Shown here piece after piece: positions 13,352 to 14,379 of a DNA stretch of 14,379 bases. Under the pieces are notes generated by a model. The model had not been told where the DNA came from. It worked only from the letters and a program-made list of their open reading frames with translations, and searched no databases. The stretch is from Ponticaulis sp. (GTDB lineage: Bacteria; Pseudomonadota; Alphaproteobacteria; Caulobacterales; Hyphomonadaceae). The position numbers and the translations under genes are program-made. Within the stretch, counting starts at the first letter, position 1. Each line of letters starts with the position of its first letter. The stretch is taken from contig PABS01000009.1 in NCBI GenBank assembly GCA_002699325.1, forward strand, positions 1 to 14,379. Direction: 5' to 3'.

Positions 13352-13648
13352 ATGAGTTTTCCGAGAAAGCCAAAGCCAAGCGAGATTGAGCCCGCGAGCC
13401 TTCAGGCCGTCGCGCCTTCGCCTCACATGGACGCGCTGCTCCGGGCTCTGGAGCAAACTGAACAGGCTCTTGAGCCCATGACTTCCCGCGGCATGGATGG
13501 TCGAACAGCTCAGATATTGAAAGAAATCGAAAAAACAGGTGCCATCGCCGTCCATATTGACGGCGATGAATTGTGGATTGATGTCATTGACCGCGCAAAG
13601 GCGCTGGGTGTCATCGACAAGTTGATCAACAGCTTGTCAGTCAATTAG
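13352..13648 (+). CDS. Hypothetical protein, 98 residues
   Basis: No family is recognised. ATG 13352 has GAGAGGCGAAG directly upstream. The first 25 residues are Pro- and charge-rich, residues 25-60 look helical (MDALLRALEQTEQALEPM and RTAQILKEIEKTG), followed by a short strand pair (AIAVHIDGDELWIDVI) and a helix (DRAKALGVIDKLINSL). No signal or membrane segment, so a small cytoplasmic protein is likely. The gene converges on the small membrane protein gene with a 6-bp gap. The part encoding AIAVHIDGDE contains a perfect 10-bp inverted repeat. A minus-strand frame over the same bases is less protein-like. Confidence 0.7.
   Translation: MSFPRKPKPSEIEPASLQAVAPSPHMDALLRALEQTEQALEPMTSRGMDGRTAQILKEIEKTGAIAVHIDGDELWIDVIDRAKALGVIDKLINSLSVN
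13530..13568 (-). terminator. Possible minus-strand terminator inside the convergent gene
   Basis: CATCGCCGTC (13543-13552), loop CATATT, GACGGCGATG (13559-13568): a perfect 10-bp stem. On the minus strand six U follow (13535-13530), but seven bases intervene, so it is not a classic terminator. It lies 87 bp past the stop of the minus-strand gene at 13655. Confidence 0.35.
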
Positions 13649-13654
13649 GTTCAT

Positions 13655-13885
13655 TTACGCGTAGTTCTCGCGACGCTCGGCTGACTTTTCCGCACGCTCG
13701 GCCCGCGCCTCCAGCTCCTTCTTGCGCGACGTGTCGTAACGTTCCGGCTCCTCATACATCTCGCGCGAAGCCTCAGCAGAGATGGCCTTGGCTTTCGGGG
13801 ATTTCAGCTTGAAACGTGCTGCGGCGATTGCCAGCACAGCGAATAAAATCACTGCGCCAAGGCCATAGAATAGTTCAATACTCAT
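13655..13885 (-). CDS. Small membrane protein with charged coiled tail, probable stress gene
   Basis: A 76-residue protein with one membrane helix at residues 4-24 (ELFYGLGAVILFAVLAIAAA) and a long, highly charged C-terminal tail (SREMYEEPERYDTSRKKELE and on), rich in Glu/Lys/Arg/Ala and likely helical. The tail is probably cytoplasmic. ATG 13885-13883 has AGGGAGA upstream. An EcfG-type promoter lies 32-56 bp upstream, immediately after the stop of the preceding DUF2270 gene, so it is probably transcribed on its own under general stress. No named family is recognised. Confidence 0.8.
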   Translation of the reverse strand: MSIELFYGLGAVILFAVLAIAAARFKLKSPKAKAISAEASREMYEEPERYDTSRKKELEARAERAEKSAERRENYA

Positions 13886-13916
13886 GATCTGGTCTCCCTG
13901 ATTTACTCAGGAAATT

Positions 13917-13941
13917 AACGCAGCGGCAGACGGGGTGTTCC
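13917..13941 (-). promoter_or_regulatory. EcfG-type general stress promoter
   Basis: On the minus strand GGAAC (13941-13937), a 16-bp spacer and CGTT (13920-13917) match GGAAC-N16/17-CGTT. Predicted start near 13910, giving a leader of about 25 nt to the start codon at 13885 with AGGGAGA inside it. The element sits in a 59-bp gap, 3 bp after the upstream stop codon. Confidence 0.7.
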
Positions 13942-13944
13942 TGA

Positions 13945-14379
13945 TCAGACGGGAGGGTTGCCATCATCAACCGGCGCATCATCCCAGTCGAGCACGTCTT
14001 TGGTGACGGATTTATCAGCTCTTTCCTGAAACATGGTGACAATGGCAATCACGATCCATCCACCATGGAAGATTGCACCGCAAGTGAGTGCGATGTGACC
14101 ATCAATCGGACCGATCGCTGCACGCTCAATAAACTGCTCGTAAGTCTGAAGATCGGTTGGATGGATCTCAATTTTTCCCAGATACGCCATGACCTGAATG
14201 ATGAAGATGAAGGCATAATTTCGGCGAATGCGTTTGCCGACCGCACGCCAATAGCTGATCTTGAAGCGTGGCCTCATATAGTCGTCAGACAGGGGTGTTC
14301 CGCGATCCAGAGGAATATGTGCTTCCTCGCCTTTCAGGATCGGGACGTAGAACCCGATCTCCAGAATACGCGCCCGGAA
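13945..14379 (-). CDS. DUF2270 integral membrane protein (3' part)
   Basis: The last 144 codons of a minus-strand gene that continues past the right edge; the frame is open from 14379, so the internal ATG at 14277 is not the start. The segment FRARILEIGFYVPILKGEE, then PLSDDYMRPRFKISYWRAVG and KRIRRNYAFIFIIQVMAYLGK matches the conserved block of DUF2270 proteins (predicted inner-membrane proteins of about 200-250 residues). Two hydrophobic stretches are visible, YAFIFIIQVMAYLG and HIALTCGAIFHGGWIVIAIV. The tail (DWDDAPVDDGNPPV) is acidic and probably cytoplasmic. Function unknown. Confidence 0.85.
   Translation of the reverse strand, partial: FRARILEIGFYVPILKGEEAHIPLDRGTPLSDDYMRPRFKISYWRAVGKRIRRNYAFIFIIQVMAYLGKIEIHPTDLQTYEQFIERAAIGPIDGHIALTCGAIFHGGWIVIAIVTMFQERADKSVTKDVLDWDDAPVDDGNPPV

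Overview
The window looks like chromosomal DNA of an alphaproteobacterium, most likely a Hyphomonadaceae- or Caulobacterales-like marine type. This rests on moderate-to-high GC, the three-gene form of the proton-translocating transhydrogenase (pntAA-pntAB-pntB), a Tad/Flp-pilus protein with a vWA domain, a Zur-type Fur protein, and two promoters matching the alphaproteobacterial general-stress sigma factor EcfG (GGAAC-N16/17-CGTT). No tRNA, rRNA, CRISPR array, insertion sequence or phage gene is visible. The block reads as ordinary core or accessory chromosome whose main interest lies in its regulatory DNA.

Layout: (1) 1-183, minus, the 5' part of a glutathione S-transferase with a lipoprotein signal. 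(2) 366-2536, plus, a TadG-like vWA protein and a MoxR-type AAA+ ATPase. (3) 2558-3076, minus, a GAF-domain protein, divergent from a small membrane protein (3279-3458, plus) that has an EcfG-like promoter and a clear terminator. (4) 3596-5474, plus, a Pmp3/YqaE-like membrane peptide, zur, and a double-hotdog thioesterase. (5) 5464-8718, minus, an aldehyde module: AcoR-like GAF/Fis-HTH regulator, ExaC-type aldehyde dehydrogenase, and a DUF779 protein. (6) 8719-9069, a 351-bp non-coding gap holding two minus-strand terminators and a long hairpin. (7) 9070-12111, minus, pntAA-pntAB-pntB. (8) 12232-13182, minus, an alpha/beta hydrolase. (9) 13352-13648, plus, a hypothetical protein convergent with a small membrane protein (13655-13885, minus) that has a second EcfG-like promoter. 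(10) 13945-14379, minus, the 3' part of a DUF2270 membrane protein.

The strongest regulatory picture is in the aldehyde module. A 20-bp palindrome and a near-consensus sigma-54 (-24/-12) element lie side by side in front of the aldehyde dehydrogenase. The adjacent AcoR-like regulator, however, lacks the AAA+ domain that normally activates sigma-54 promoters. Downstream, a GC-rich hairpin with a U-tract sits directly in front of the DUF779 start codon, preceded by a nested hairpin and a competing 11-bp inverted repeat. This suggests that DUF779 expression is attenuated relative to the dehydrogenase. The two small membrane proteins with EcfG-type promoters are candidate general-stress effectors. 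All functional statements come from reading motifs by eye; no database search was run.
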